A stretch of 64,000 nucleotides of DNA from Cylindrobasidium torrendii FP15055 ss-10 (taxonomy: Eukaryota; Basidiomycota; Agaricomycetes; Agaricales; Physalacriaceae), in contig KN880521.1 in the NCBI GenBank assembly GCA_000934385.1, positions 26,579 to 90,578 of the forward strand, in the 5' to 3' direction. The notes under the pieces are model-generated. The model was not told the origin of the DNA. It worked only from the letters and a program-made list of their open reading frames with translations, and did no database searches. Shown here piece after piece: positions 10,704 through 21,920 of this stretch. Every line of letters starts with the position of its first letter. The stretch's first letter is position 1. The position numbers and the translations under genes were made by a program.

Positions 10704-13700
10704 ATGGTCCGCATTTGCGCTCGACTTCTCCAAGAAGGCGTCTGCAACGACGAGAATTGCTCTCTATCGCACACGGCTTACACCTGTGAGCCGTGTAAAA
10801 AAGTCATCGCGCGAAAGTGCGACTATGAAAGCCATCTCAGAGGCGCTGGACACCAAAAGCGGATTTTACAGGTCCCCGGCTGGGTTTCTTGCACCATTTG
10901 CAACAAAACACTCCCTGGAGGGAGCTGGAACTCGCATGCGACATCTCACGCGCATGCTCGTGCTGCCGCCGCCCAAGGATTCGACCCCAACATTGACCCA
11001 GTGACTGTGTACGATGTCACTGGGCAGTCGTACTGCCCTACGTGCAACGTGCACGTCCTTTCCTCTGCTTGGGCGCGTCATACTACCTCGAATCGACACT
11101 TCCAGGCATCGGCCTTATCCTCGTTCGCTGCGGCACTGGAAAACGCAGAGCAAGACAAGCATGGAGTCGTGGTCGGCGGCAAATTCGATTTCGGGGTTGT
11201 CGAGCAGGAATCGGCTACAACGGGCGTGAGGGTTCGCAACGAGATTATTACCACCGTACCAGCTCTGAGGGTCCAGCTTGCCAACATCCAGCTGAGCTCG
11301 TCCAAGAATGCGCGCCCATTGAAGACACCGTATGTCCATCATTCCTTTGTTATGCTCGTTCCCACTCATGGCGCCTGCAGATTCTCTATCATCACCAGCG
11401 GTGATACACTCACTTCTCGGACACCCATTACCATCACCATCACCGCGACACAATCGTGGGCTGGCCGTGAAGAAGACCGCCTGGAGTTGACATTTCGAGA
11501 TAGCCAGCTCGGAACGACCTTCCTCATCATCAAGACGCTCCGAATCGTCGCTGTCACCAACGCTGCGCAACACAGGGCCCTCCAGCCGGTGTCCCCTTAC
11601 AAACCCAAGGAGCGCACAAAACGTCACCCAGAACGTGAGGTTGAGCCTGGAGAAAAGCCGCCTGCTCTTGGGACGATCCCATATGTCGTCAAGCTTGGTC
11701 AAGCGCTAGTTCCCACTGGCATCAAGTCTGTGCTGGATAGAGGAAATCCGCGCGACCAGGCGACTGCCATCCGGGCGTCCTTCCTGCCCATCAATCTCAA
11801 TGTCGGCTCCTACGCTCAACATTTCCGCACCCTTGCTTGGGTCGAAGAGCATCGGATGAGGTGAGTTATCAGGCCGACTGAAAGGAGCCCGGTCTCATGA
11901 ACCACAGCGTTGACCTCGAGTACTACGACATTGAGGATGCCACTTTATCCAGCTTCAACGGATACCACTAGTACGCCCCATGCTTGCTCATGCTTCAAAT
12001 ACTGACCATCGTCCAGTGTCAGCGTCCCAGGGTTAGCTGAAAAGCGCCCGAGTGTCCTCGTCGGTAAGAGACTATCGCCAGTATCCAGTTCCAACTTGAT
12101 TTTGACATGACGAAGGCGACAGCATCCTTGTTCGCCGCCCCAACGACCCCGAAGGAAGCTGGTTCGAAGGCTGCGTTCATGTCGTTCGTAAGGAGGAAGT
12201 TGGTATGCGCTTCAGCGGAAGGTTCCGCCCTACTGGGCCGCACTACACCGTGCGCTTCAAGCTCAACCGGTATCCCCTTCGGCGCCAGCATCAGGCATTG
12301 AACACAGCGTTCGCACCACAGCGCCTTCTCTTTCCAGAAGCATCGCCTGCGCGCTCACTCACTGGTTGCCCTATCCGGTTTTTCAATACATTCATCGCCC
12401 GCAACGAGCGTCAAAAATTGGCCGTGACTTGTATTGCCAACCTTCCAGCGGGCTCGCCGCCGTTCATCGTCTTTGGGCCGTATGTTATAGATGTCTGTTT
12501 TTCAGTACTGCATGCTGATTACTTATCTAGCCCTGGAACTGGGAAAACCGTCACCATCGTCGAGGCTATTCGCCAAGTCGTCGACCGCAACCCCAATGCG
12601 CGCGTCCTCGCCTGCGCCCCTTCCAACTCCGCGGCCGACCTCATCGCTGAGCGGCTTGTCAACCTAGGCGAGGGGAATCTCTTCCGCTTCTATGCGCCCT
12701 CCCGTCCCTCTGCCGCCGCTTCAGACAAGCTCGATAAGTTCACCTACAAGGGTCCCAATGGACATTTCTCTATCCCTTCAGTCCGCAGTGCAATGGATTT
12801 CCGTGTATGCGTGACGACCTGTGTCTCGGCGAGCGTCTTCTTTGGCATTGGGGTGCCCAGAGGCCACTTCACCCATGTCTTTGTGGATGAGGCGGGACAG
12901 GCGACAGAACCAGAGGCGATGATTGCGGTCAAGACAATGGCGGACAATAAGACGAATGTTGTGCTGTCTGGAGATCCGAAGCAGCTGGGTCCTATCATCA
13001 GGTCGCCTGTGGCAAGAGAGTTAGGGCTGGAGACAAGCTACATCGAGCGATTGATGAGAACAGATGCGTATGATTCTGTTAATGGGCATGGTCAACGGTC
13101 CGTATCCTTGCTATATTCACTCGCGCATTCAGCTTATGCCCAGTATAGCGTCGTCAAACTCACGCAGAACTTCCGCTCTCATCCAGCAATCCTTCGATTC
13201 CCGAACGAGAAGTTCTACAACAACGACCTTGTGCCCTGTGGTCCGCCCGCCGACATCGACGCCTTCATCGGTTCTGCAATTCTACCACCCGCGGGAAAGA
13301 AGTTCCCGGTCATGTTTGTGTCAATGTCGGGCAAGGATACGCGCGAGGCATCGTCTCCCTCCTTCTTCAACGTCGAGGAATGCCTTATGGTCAAGAAGCT
13401 TGTGGAAGAACTGCGTGGGGACCGCCGCTTGCGCATAGTCGACGCGGACATAGGAGTCGTTGCGCCATATCATGCTCAAGTCCTGAAGATCCGCAATGCA
13501 CTGAGAAATTCTGCGGAGGGCGTCAAAGTGGGCTCTGTCGAGGAGTTCCAAGGACAGGTGAGCTCATTTTGATTCTCTTGTTCTCGTACTGACCACTATT
13601 GTGTAGGAGCGCAAGATTATCATCATTTCGACTGTCCGGAGCTCGCGCGAGTATGTTCAATACGACTTGAGGCACACGCTCGGGTTCGTCGCCAACCCTC

Positions 13701-14068
13701 GCAGATTCAACGGTACGCATTCTTCTGCTTTCAAATATCTTTCTAACCGTATTGTATCTCCACCAGTCGCCGTAACTCGTGCCAAAGCGCTGCTCATCAT
13801 CATCGGCGACCCAATGGTTCTAGGACTTGACCCTCTCTGGCGCGAGTTCCTCAACTACATACACGGCGGTGGTGGTTGGACAGGGAAGGACTGCCCGTGG
13901 GACCCTACTATCCCTGTGAATCCTATGGGAGGGTATGACACGGCGGTGAGGGAGGCGGCTGACCAGGATATGAACGAGCTCGCAAGGTTGATGGAGGGCG
14001 CAACACTCGAAAACGTTGACGAGGGGGATGATGCCAACATCGACCTTCCTTGGAACAGGGAGGCGTAG
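10704..14068 (+). CDS. MOV10/SDE3-type SF1 RNA helicase with zinc-finger N-terminus, copy A
   Basis: A predicted RNA helicase of the Upf1-like MOV10/SDE3 clade, which includes fission-yeast Hrr1 and Neurospora SAD-3 and works with Argonaute-dependent silencing in other eukaryotes. ATG 10704 opens a roughly 990-aa protein in about nine exons. The N-terminus has a CCCH finger (C-x8-C-x4-C-x3-H around ICARLLQEGVCNDENCSLSH), then three C2H2-like fingers (YTCEPCKKV..H..H, VSCTICNKT..H..H, YCPTCNVHV..H..H). The helicase motifs are complete: FGPPGTGKT (motif I, split by an intron), [12 protein letters not shown] (II), [12 protein letters not shown] (III), [12 protein letters not shown] (IV), [19 protein letters not shown] (V) and [20 protein letters not shown] (VI). 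The C-terminus [20 protein letters not shown] is typical of MOV10. The paralog at 23769-27154 has the same architecture and the intron inside motif I at the same codon. Confidence 0.9.
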
Positions 14069-14550
14069 TTGCGGATAGGCTATAGCATACCGGTATATGG
14101 TCTTGGGTCTCATCTACATATATATCTTATTCACGTTGGCAGTATCTCGCACTAAAATCATATTGGCTTTGGTATGCCTTGTTGAAATGTAAATGCCTGC
14201 CATGTTTCCGCCGGAGTTGAACATGTCGTCGACCCCTTCGAACCACAGTCTTCACAGCAGAAGTCAGTTGCAAGGTACATCGCAGTCCCATGTCCAATAA
14301 CATCTTACCTTCTCTCTTCTCTGTGTTCCGTACACATATCGCGTTCAGTGTCAAGTTACCATTTCGTCAGGTGATCTCTCACGCCTTCCCAGTAGCTCAC
14401 AATTCGAAGTGTCTTCCATGCGTATTTACAGGAGGGAGCGTGCGGAAGGGTATCTCGTGTTCAGAACACGGTTAGACTTGAGTGTTGATGGGTCATACGG
14501 AAAGACGATGGTACAATGTCGTCTCACACCCCATTTCGTGAGTGGTATCA
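14069..14550. other. Intergenic, no supported gene
   Basis: The 3' region of helicase A and the upstream region of the HsbA-like gene. Only the TATA box at its end is recognisable. Confidence 0.45.
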
Positions 14551-14557
14551 TATAAAA
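14551..14557 (+). promoter_or_regulatory. TATA box of the HsbA-like gene
   Basis: TATAAAA lies 39 bp before the ATG at 14590. Short TATA-driven leaders are common in strongly induced secreted-protein genes of fungi. Confidence 0.6.
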
Positions 14558-14589
14558 GGCATGAAGTGTCTCCTCAGAAACAGCACAAT

Positions 14590-15279
14590 ATGGTCTCTCG
14601 CTTCGCTCTCGTCTTTTGCCTCGCTACCCTTGGTTTTGCCTCACCAGTCAAACGCGACGTCGCTACGGTCGAGGCAGACATTGCCAACATCGACACTCAA
14701 GTCACTGCTCTTCAGGCGTCCATCGATGCATTCCCCGCTACTGGAGGCACTCTAGTGAATGCTCTAGTAAGTCGTCTCATATTTTGAGGACATTATGGAG
14801 TATTCATCATCGCATTCAGGCAATTCATACGAGTGCAACGAACCTCATCTCGACCATTGATGGTGCGACGGCAGACACTAAGGCGACCGACGCTTTCAGC
14901 GAAGAGGAGGGCACGACCATCCTCGGACTTGTCGAAGCTCTGGAGCCCAAGATATTTGGCAGCCTCACATCCATCGCGGACAAGAAGCCAGCATTTGAAT
15001 GTGCGTATCCTGCCTTGCGGCTCGTCACTGTGCTCACTACTCGTGAAGCCCTTCCCATCGGTGGTGTCCCGGCCATTGTGCTTCAAGATATCAAGAATCT
15101 CGACACTTCCACTGCTGCATTTGCTGACGCCCTCATTGCTAACTCCCCGGTATTGCTTTCTTCGCCTCTCCGAAGGGACAATTCTAACTGGACTTTAGGC
15201 TGACCTCGCAACTGAAGCTAATGCGATCAAGGACGACATCGCTGCGGCTTTCGATACCGCAATTGCAGTTTATTCGTAG
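14590..15279 (+). CDS. HsbA-like secreted hydrophobic-surface-binding protein
   Basis: A small secreted protein of the HsbA family (hydrophobic surface binding protein A), which adsorbs to hydrophobic surfaces and can recruit lytic enzymes. The N-terminus MVSRFALVFCLATLGFASP is a signal peptide followed by a KR site (VKRD). The mature part is Ala/Thr-rich and helical: VATVEADIANIDTQVTALQA, AIHTSATNLISTIDG and ADLATEANAIKDDIAAAFD. Exons are 14590-14766, 14820-14995 or so, one ending near 15150, and a last one to TAG at 15277-15279. The intron at 14767-14819 is certain; the third exon's acceptor (CGTGAAG) is less sure. A decayed copy with its 3' flank lies at 16950-17525. Confidence 0.82.
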
Positions 15280-15904
15280 ATAGATGCAAGTTAAAGAGTC
15301 CCGGTTTTTTTTTTGGCAGGTATCTACGAAGGTAGTTGACTAAGTAGCGTTTCCAATCTCGTATGAACGCCTCGTTTACTGTGATCTGGCTTTCGGATTG
15401 AACCTCAGCCGCCCGAGAAAAACCAACCGCGTCTTCCCATAGACTGGCAAGCGCCCGCGGCGCCGCCGACAGCCGCAAAGTCCACTGTCAGACTCCGTCT
15501 TGTAGTGGAGGGGAGGGGGCCGGCGGAGTGTCGACGCTCATAGCAGCGGCATTGAGTGCATTGCGCATAAAAGGAAACATAGTATTGCCTTTACTGGGGG
15601 AGAATGTCGACGGCCCTAACACGTTGCGCGTCGCAATACTCAAGCTCACTTTCATGGGCACCTGTCTGTAGGCAAAGTCTATAGGGTTGATTAGCGACGC
15701 CGATGGCGGGATTTTTGAGAATGAAAATGTAGACTAACAATTAGATGTGATTGGGGCCGTCTGTTGGGACCAAGTAGAAAGAAAGTGGCGTTTATAGCAA
15801 GTAGCTTAACCTTGCTCTACAATTTGCTATGTATGTACATCGACAGCAGGCCACCGGATTCGCGGAGGAACGCCTTTGCGCACATGCTTCGAGCTAAGGA
15901 CAGA
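15280..15904. other. Intergenic; first 200 bp duplicated downstream
   Basis: Bases about 15280-15480 recur at about 17289-17525 as the 3' flank of the HsbA pseudogene. The rest holds no supported gene. Confidence 0.6.
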
Positions 15905-16457
15905 CTACACATTACGTTCTGCTTTGTAGAACTCCTCAGTAGTCTTTGAGTCCAAAAACTCGGTCAATTTCTTCATCTTTGGGGGTCCGCCTCCTTCCTT
16001 CGCTGTCTCGAACTCCGCGAACATGACGTATTCTCCACGGAGAGCATTTCCCTTGAACGTCGTTCCAGAACTAGTCACCTGTAGCGATTCAACGATTAGA
16101 AATCCAGAAATTCGGTCGAGGTAAGGCGTACATGTGCAATAAACGTAGGAATTGTATCCTTCGTCTCAAAAATCTTCACAAAAGTAAACTATTCAAAAAT
16201 CAGCTTCTGACATTGCCATTGCCTATTCGAAGGCTGCCTACCTGTGGTTGTCCCTTTGGAAAGCTATCTACGAATATTTTCCCAAGCCCAGAAACTACCT
16301 GCTGGATATCCATTGGCGGCTGTTGCAGTGACTCCGGAGCGCGTATGATTTGAAAGTCATCCTCGACTAGAGCGACAACCGCATCGAAATCATGCTCGGC
16401 CAAAGCGTCAAGAAACGCCCGGAAGGCCTTGATGTAGGGTGAGGTTGTGTTTGTCAT
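15905..16457 (-). CDS. NTF2-like (SnoaL-like) small protein, copy 1
   Basis: A protein of about 147 aa with the alpha+beta cone fold of the NTF2-like superfamily, which includes SnoaL-type cyclases and many small fungal proteins; the ligand or reaction is unknown. ATG at 16457 begins MTNTTSPYIKAFRAFLDALA, then EHDFDAVVALVEDDFQI, typical of the first helix and the cone opening. Three exons join as PKGQPQ/FTFVKIFETKDTIPTFIAH/VTSSGTTFKGNALRGEYVMF. The last exon ends LTEFLDSKTTEEFYKAE and stops at 15905. Both introns fall at the same sites as in the paralog at 22744-23312, with which it shares about a third of its residues. There is no signal peptide, so it is probably cytosolic. It lies between the HsbA gene and its pseudogene on the opposite strand. 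Confidence 0.8.
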
Positions 16458-16949
16458 TTTGCGTGTGGGTCGATGAGGAGTTTGATATCGAATGGGTGTG
16501 TATGTTCTTTTAGCTTATATAGACAATGGCTTATGATTAATATTGGTCAATCGATGAGTAATTCTCGCAATATTCGAATACAATACGGCCTAAGCCCGGC
16601 CGTCAAACGTGCAGGTTTGATACCCTGTTATTTTATGACACGGAATGCTTACCGCGGCAACTGACGAAACATGCATATGTGTGATCGAGATTCGAAATGA
16701 TGATTAATGATGGCTTGCCATTGTTTATTACATAATCGGACTGACTATTTCCATACGTTGGATCTCTGCGATTAGTTGATTTTGGCTATGTGTCCGTACA
16801 CAAGCGCCACCTGCAGGGGAATACGGAGGCGCTCTATTTGCGGCTCGCTTGTCACTTGACCCAGACTCAATTGTACGCCGTTCTCACCCCCTTCGCACTG
16901 TGATGGACTGTGGTAGGGTCAACATCAGGCGCTTACTAGCTATTCGACG
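16458..16949. other. Intergenic, promoter of NTF2-like copy 1
   Basis: Apart from the TATA box at 16514-16521 I see no supported feature. Confidence 0.4.
16514..16521 (-). promoter_or_regulatory. TATA box of NTF2-like copy 1
   Basis: TATATAAG on the minus strand, about 57 bp before the ATG at 16457. The paralog at 22744 has TATATAAA about 70 bp upstream. Confidence 0.6.
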
Positions 16950-17288
16950 GATACCATGATGAGCACCGAAATGCAGACATTGCTGAAGCTCAAGCAAAGA
17001 GTAGGATCTGTCCAGTCATCATCAGAGTCTTCAGTTATCCATCGATGCATTCTCCACTACTGGAGGAACTATGTGCTCTTGTACGTCGTTCAATATGACT
17101 GGGATATCAACGTTTCAACTATCGCATTCAGGCAATTCATACAAGTGCAACGAACTTCATCTAGACCATTGATGGTGCCACGGCCGACACTAAGAGGGCA
17201 ACTATCCTCGGACGTCAACGTTGAGGCTGACCTCGCAACTGAGGCTAATGCGATCAAGGACAACATGGCTGCGGCTTTCGACTCGTAG
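16950..17288 (+). pseudogene. Truncated HsbA-like pseudogene
   Basis: Pieces of the HsbA gene at 14590-15279 are recognisable in order: the end of exon 1 (ATCGATGCATTC..CTACTGGAGG), the exon 2 start (GGCAATTCATACAAGTGCAA and GACCATTGATGGTGCCACGG), and the last exon (GCTGACCTCGCAACTGAGGC, encoding ADLATEANAIKDNMAAAFDS). The signal peptide, most of exon 2 and all of exon 3 are missing, and the pieces are no longer in one sensible frame. A 110-codon frame runs through it but most of it does not match the HsbA frame. The homology continues into the 3' flank, so this is a DNA-level segmental copy and not a retrocopy; intron-end sequence is also kept. Confidence 0.88.
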
Positions 17289-17525
17289 ATAATGCGAGTC
17301 AAAGAGCTCCAGGGCTTTTTTGGCAGGTATCTACGAAGTTAGTTGACTAAGTAGCGTTTCCGATCTCGAATGAACGCCTCATTTACTGTGATCGTGGCTT
17401 CGGATTGAACATCGACCGCACGAGAAAAACAGATCAGGCCTTCCCATAGACTGCTCACTGCTCCAGAAGATATTGCTTAGAAGGCGGCGCGCGCGCCCGC
17501 GGCCGCCGACAGCCGTTCGGCGTCG
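17289..17525 (+). repeat. Duplicated 3' flank of the HsbA gene
   Basis: Matches about 15280-15480, for example GGCAGGTATCTACGAAG, TAGTTGACTAAGTAGCGTTT and TTCCCATAGACTG in the same order, followed by a GC-rich GCCGCCGACAGCCG shared end. Confidence 0.88.
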
Positions 17526-17681
17526 ACGGAGGATGCCGTTCATGCCGTACCACATCAGTGATCCATGATCGAAGGCCACGCGACACTCCCTTCCTTGCTC
17601 TTGAATCGTTCTACCCTTCCACCGCATCACGCCAGAAGCTTACACAGCCCATCCCCTCCTCGACACAAATTTGGGACTTGA

Positions 17682-18465
17682 ATGCCTGGAACTAGCCATG
17701 CCGCTCGCATCGCCTACAATGGCTACGAGGAGAATTTCTGCACAAGCCACAGTACTGACACGCTGGCACGATGCCTCGCGAACATCTTGGAGCTCACTTT
17801 CGCTATACAAGAACTGTACCAGATAATCAGGGATTATCAGTTTTCCTCTGACATTGAGGAACCCGAACAGGTGAGGAATTGTAAAGGAAGCCTCACTTTC
17901 GCAGAATAGCTAACTCGTAGCCCTGCAGCTCCTAGAACTAATAGAGGTGAGACTCAGATCCCAAGATACAAATAGGTCTTTTACTCTGAATATGACATCT
18001 ATTCAAAGCGTACTCTCCTTCGCAGAGCAAGCTAACGTTCCGACAGGTAGCTCGAACGACCTTGCTTCGGGTCGGGGTCAGGATCCAAATGAATGGACCC
18101 TGTATGCCACAATACAAGGGGGAAAAAGACTCTTATTTCGCTCTCATCCGGCTCTTGAAGCAAAAGCAAAGACTCTTCCCTCCGAGTTCACGAGGTAACT
18201 TGCCCTGCTCGGCGCTGCTGGCTTCTCCTGCACGTGGCTGACGATTACATTTCCAGATCGTTTGGCGCGACTGACATTGCCTTTGGCGGCGACCGTGCTG
18301 ATGCGGCGTTCATCGCGCTCTTCGACAAATTCGAGCCGCGAGAATCAACATCGTGCACGGTGCTCAAGCGGTGCATCCACTAGCGGTGGCTCGACGGGGG
18401 ATATCGACGGGGAACTCATGCCTCGTATGCACGCTCAGCTGGATGAGATACTAGCCCGCGGCTGA
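17682..18465 (+). CDS. Unknown-family protein, copy 2 (paralog of 1708-2805)
   Basis: Three exons (17682-17870, 18047-18194, 18257-18465) with consistent phases give 181 aa. I chose the long first intron because it makes DIEEPEQ/VARTTLLRVGV line up without gaps with DIDDPML/VARDTLLHRGV of copy 1, whose intron is at the same point. The intron keeps a GCTAAC branch point close to its acceptor. The third exon encodes DRLARLTLPLAATVLMRRS, then a Ser-rich stretch and a short helical end, HAQLDEILARG. The acidic C-terminal extension of copy 1 is absent. No known domain, signal peptide or membrane segment is visible. Which ATG is used is uncertain, as the first 25 residues do not align with copy 1. 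Confidence 0.62.
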
Positions 18466-19389
18466 CCTCGTTCATAGCCCCGCGTGGGATCCCTTCCCCT
18501 CGTAAGCCCCGACGTGCAACGACGTGTGGGACTTCTATGGTCTTTCCAGACCAACATCAGGGAGGCACAGCGCATTCTGCAACCCACAGTGAAGGCAATG
18601 AGATGAGCGAGGCAAGCTCAGAGTCACATAAATTCTTTCTACGGCCTGGCCTCAAGAAATTTGGAATTGGGTCGACGTCGATGTTCCGTCCTCAAAGGTA
18701 ATGTCAGCAATTGGGAAGGTCACGTACCATAGCGTCTTGTACATTTCCTTCACCAACTCGTTTGTAGTCATCGACGGCATTACTTATGGTACATGTCCAT
18801 TGAACAAACAGCGCCGGAAAAACATCAGACTTATCATGGTTTCCAACCAACTCTGCATTTCCCTTGTTCCGCGACGATCCTGTGGTTGTATCTAGGTATG
18901 CACACTTCATGCTGCGCAGGCGATCCGACGTCAGCGAATGGGAAGACAAGCATTGGGTCATCGAACTTGCCAAGAACTTGCTTCCACCCTCCTCTTATGC
19001 GAGTGCTCGCAAGTGAAGAACTCAACGCCGCCGCTGGCACATGGTAGCGCACACGATGAAAAAATGTCTATGCTCAACAAGCAATCCTCTCAGTCAAAGC
19101 TACTGCTATCTCGTTGTTGTAAGTATCCGCTGGAATGCATCGTCGGTCCTGGACTCGGGACATTACTGCCGTGTCAAACTGACTGCAAATTAGGCTCGCC
19201 TTCCCCACATTTCCCCACGCTTTCCTATCCAAATTCACGCCCTATCATTCGTCAAAGGTGGTGCTACTTTGTCCTTGTTGCCGGACGCGCAGTCGATCAC
19301 CGACCACTCGCATATTTGTGGTTCTGGTTGTCATGATTTAAGCGTAGTGCGCGCAGTCGGCAATATCTTGAACATCACAACCACTCAAG
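18466..19389 (+). other. Possible gene fragment, unresolved
   Basis: Between about 18550 and 19050 two overlapping frames look partly protein-like. One reads FPLFRDDPVVVSRYAHFML and SEWEDKHWVIELAKNLLPP, the other is a 255-base frame from ATG 18793. I could not join either to a start with consistent splicing and recognise no family. It may be a decayed gene or an unmodelled short gene. Confidence 0.25.
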
Positions 19390-19397
19390 TATAAAAG
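19390..19397 (+). promoter_or_regulatory. TATA box of the dioxygenase gene
   Basis: TATAAAAG lies about 110 bp before the ATG at 19500, followed by a CT-rich leader. Confidence 0.55.
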
Positions 19398-19499
19398 CGA
19401 TAGTCGAACACTTCCTTTTCAACACCAACATTTCCTTCTCCGGCTTTTCTTTCCCTTCTTCATAAAGCCCTACCTTTCAGCTTGCGACTTCAGTTCATC

Positions 19500-20895
19500 A
19501 TGGTCTTCATTGCCCCTGTTCTCGCAGTTGCTTTGTCTGCAGCGTCTTTGGCGTCTGCACACCCCCATTTCGCACCTGGAGACCCCGCTATTGCAAAGCG
19601 TGCAGCCTTCCAGGCGACGGCGCGCCGCTCGCTCGCGGATTGCCAGGGCGAGCTCATGAAGAAGGACGGTGTCTACGAGCGGGGTATCGCCCGTCGTGAG
19701 GCGCTTGCCAACATGGCTCGCGACCAACTGAACATTCGTGCGTGCTTGCTTGAGTGTTTGTCGAGACATGACTGATCTTAATTGTGCTCTAGGTCGCGAC
19801 AGCGTCGCTTTCCGCAAGCGCGATTTGGATGATGTCCTTGCGACCGACCACCACTCGAACAAGACCGGCGTCACTGAAGAAACCGACCCGGCCACTCTGT
19901 TCAGCGGCAACAGCTCGTGCGTTCTCGCTCCAGAGACGACCGAGGGTCCCTACTGTATGTTTTTCCGTGCATTCCTGAGCGCCCCGCTAACAGTACCTAG
20001 ATGTCGATGGAGAGTACGTCCGCTTCGACTTGCGCGAAGACCAGGAGGGCGGTGAGCACGCTCTGACATTTGGTTAATTCTTCACGCTTACAGAACCATA
20101 GTACCGCTGTATGTCGACTTCCAGCTTATTGATGTCAACACCTGCGCACCTGTCCCGGACGTATACGTCGACTACTGGCATTGTGAGTCTCCTCGATCTG
20201 TCACATACTTCTTATCCAACCTTCGATCCAGGTAATGCAACTGGTGTCTACTCTGGAGTCATCGCCGGTACAAATGGAAACTCTGCTGACGAGTCTAACG
20301 TTGTGAGTATCCTCACACATATTTCTTGCACAATTTACTGAATACATCGCAGAACGCGACCTGGCTCCGTGGACTTGCTCCCACCGACGAGAACGGTGTC
20401 GCCCAATGGCTCTCTATCTTCCCCGGTCACTACACCGGCCGTACAGCCCACATTCACGTCGCTGCGCACCAAAACGGAACTCTCTTTGACAACGGCACCT
20501 ACGTCTCCGACACCGTTTCGCACGTTGGCCAGCTCTTCTTCGACCAAAGCACCATCACCGAAGTCGAGCTGCTCGCACCGTACAACACCAACACCCAGGA
20601 ACTCACCACCAACGAAGAGGACGGTATCATGGAGGAGGAGGCCGCCGACATCGACCCCGTCATGCAATATGTCTACCTTGGCGATTCGGCGGAGGATGGC
20701 TTTGTGATGTGGGCCGCAATGGGCATTGACACTTCTGTGTACAACGACATCAGCGCTGCGGCCTCGTACTACGCTGAGGGTGGTGTTATGAACCCGGATA
20801 GCGGTATGGGTGGTCCCCCAGGCGGACCTCAGGGCAGCGCGAGCGGCTCTGCCCCTGCGTCGACTGCCTCGGCATCTGCATCTGCATCTGCTTAA
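19500..20895 (+). CDS. Secreted intradiol ring-cleavage dioxygenase
   Basis: An extracellular Fe(III) dioxygenase predicted to open catechol-type aromatic rings between the two hydroxyls, fitting breakdown of lignin-derived aromatics. The signal peptide is MVFIAPVLAVALSAASLASA, then a propeptide-like region with KR sites. Six exons have consistent phases: 19500-19737, 19793-19954, then YVDGEYVRFDLREDQEG, VPLYVDFQLIDVNTC..YWH, CNATGVYSGVIAG, and the long last exon. The four iron ligands are visible: Tyr in GPYYVDGEYVR, Tyr in VYVDYWHCNATG, and both His in PGHYTGRTAHIHV. After the core comes an extension ending in a Gly/Pro/Ser/Ala-rich low-complexity tail (GGPPGGPQGSASGSAP). The AG-TACCGC acceptor after CATAG was chosen because the nearer AG gives a stop. 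Confidence 0.93.
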
Positions 20896-21169
20896 TTTCT
20901 TACATTATAAATAAGTACCCACGCATTCGCTCTGACGGATATCATTTAATACTCTTTCTCAACAATTCATATACTTTGGATGCATCTAGTGGTTGCTTTG
21001 ACATTATTGCTTCAAGCTTAGGAGTTGTAAGGAAGATTCTCGGGCCGGAGAAGCATGGCACGATCGCATCGAATTCCTGACCCTCGTGCCATCTTTCCTT
21101 CACACCTCCATCATCCATCCTCTTCTCCGTCTTCCCACTCTCCTCGTTGGCCGTGCACCTGTCCTAATA

Positions 21170-21920
21170 ATGTCCTCAATTACCTCGACACTTATGATCT
21201 CAGTTCTGCTTGCCTTCCTCAGCCTTTTCGCGCTGGTATCAGAGGCGACTCCCCTTGGTTTCGAGGCTCAGCTGCGCGCTCGTGCACTATCCCTTGGTCC
21301 TCGTACTACGGAGCCATACTTCCCCGCCGACATTCCTTCGTGCCCGAAGTGTGAATCGGTACGTCCTCTCGCTCTCCTGATGCAAATTTCCAGGTCGTTT
21401 AATACCCGACAGGACTATGGAAGCATCCAACATTGCGCGGCAGCCGCTCCTGTCCTGCAGAACTTTTCCATGGTGCGTTTTCCACCCCTTCGCGCAGCGT
21501 GGAATTGCTCTAATGCGGAATAGATCATCTTCAATCCTGGTGCTTTCATCGACGTTATTCAATGCGCGTGCACGGAGACCTTCCAGTCGGTATTCCCGCA
21601 ATGTGTGGACTGGTATGTGGCAACGCACTTCTTACCACCATGAGCTCATGAATGTTTTTCGTAGCTTCCAGCAGACCAACCAGACCGACGTGATCAACAC
21701 CGACGATCTTCCCAGTGTGGTCGCAGGCATGAAGCAGGTCTGCGCTTTGGAGAGCGCGCTCTTGGGCAATGTCAGTGGCGCTAACAGTGCTACGAGCGCA
21801 GCCGCCACAGCACAACCGTCGGACGCTGCGATGATATCCCAGATGCCCCCGGCTTTGCCTGTAATCTTTGCAGGGGCCAGTGTGGTATTGGCTGTGCTTA
21901 GCGGATTCTTGGTGCTGTGA
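21170..21920 (+). CDS. Cysteine-rich secreted or membrane-anchored protein
   Basis: I do not recognise the family. ATG 21170 opens with a hydrophobic signal segment (MISVLLAFLSLFALVSEATP). Four exons join as CPKCES/DYGSIQHCAAAAPVLQNFSM/IIFNPGAFIDVIQCACTETF..VDC/FQQTNQTDVINTDDLP. Eight Cys in the mature part (CPKC, HC, CAC, C-x2-C, C) and three N-glycosylation sites (NFS, NQT, NVS) suggest an extracytoplasmic protein. The C-terminus is a Ser/Ala/Thr-rich stalk followed by PVIFAGASVVLAVLSGFLVL, which is either a transmembrane helix or a GPI-anchor signal. The Cys pattern is not that of CFEM. It sits between the dioxygenase and the second NTF2-like gene, same strand. Confidence 0.72.

Noticed and set aside
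16956..17288. 110-codon open frame with an ATG
   Set aside because: It runs through the HsbA pseudogene; only its last 20 codons are in the parental frame.
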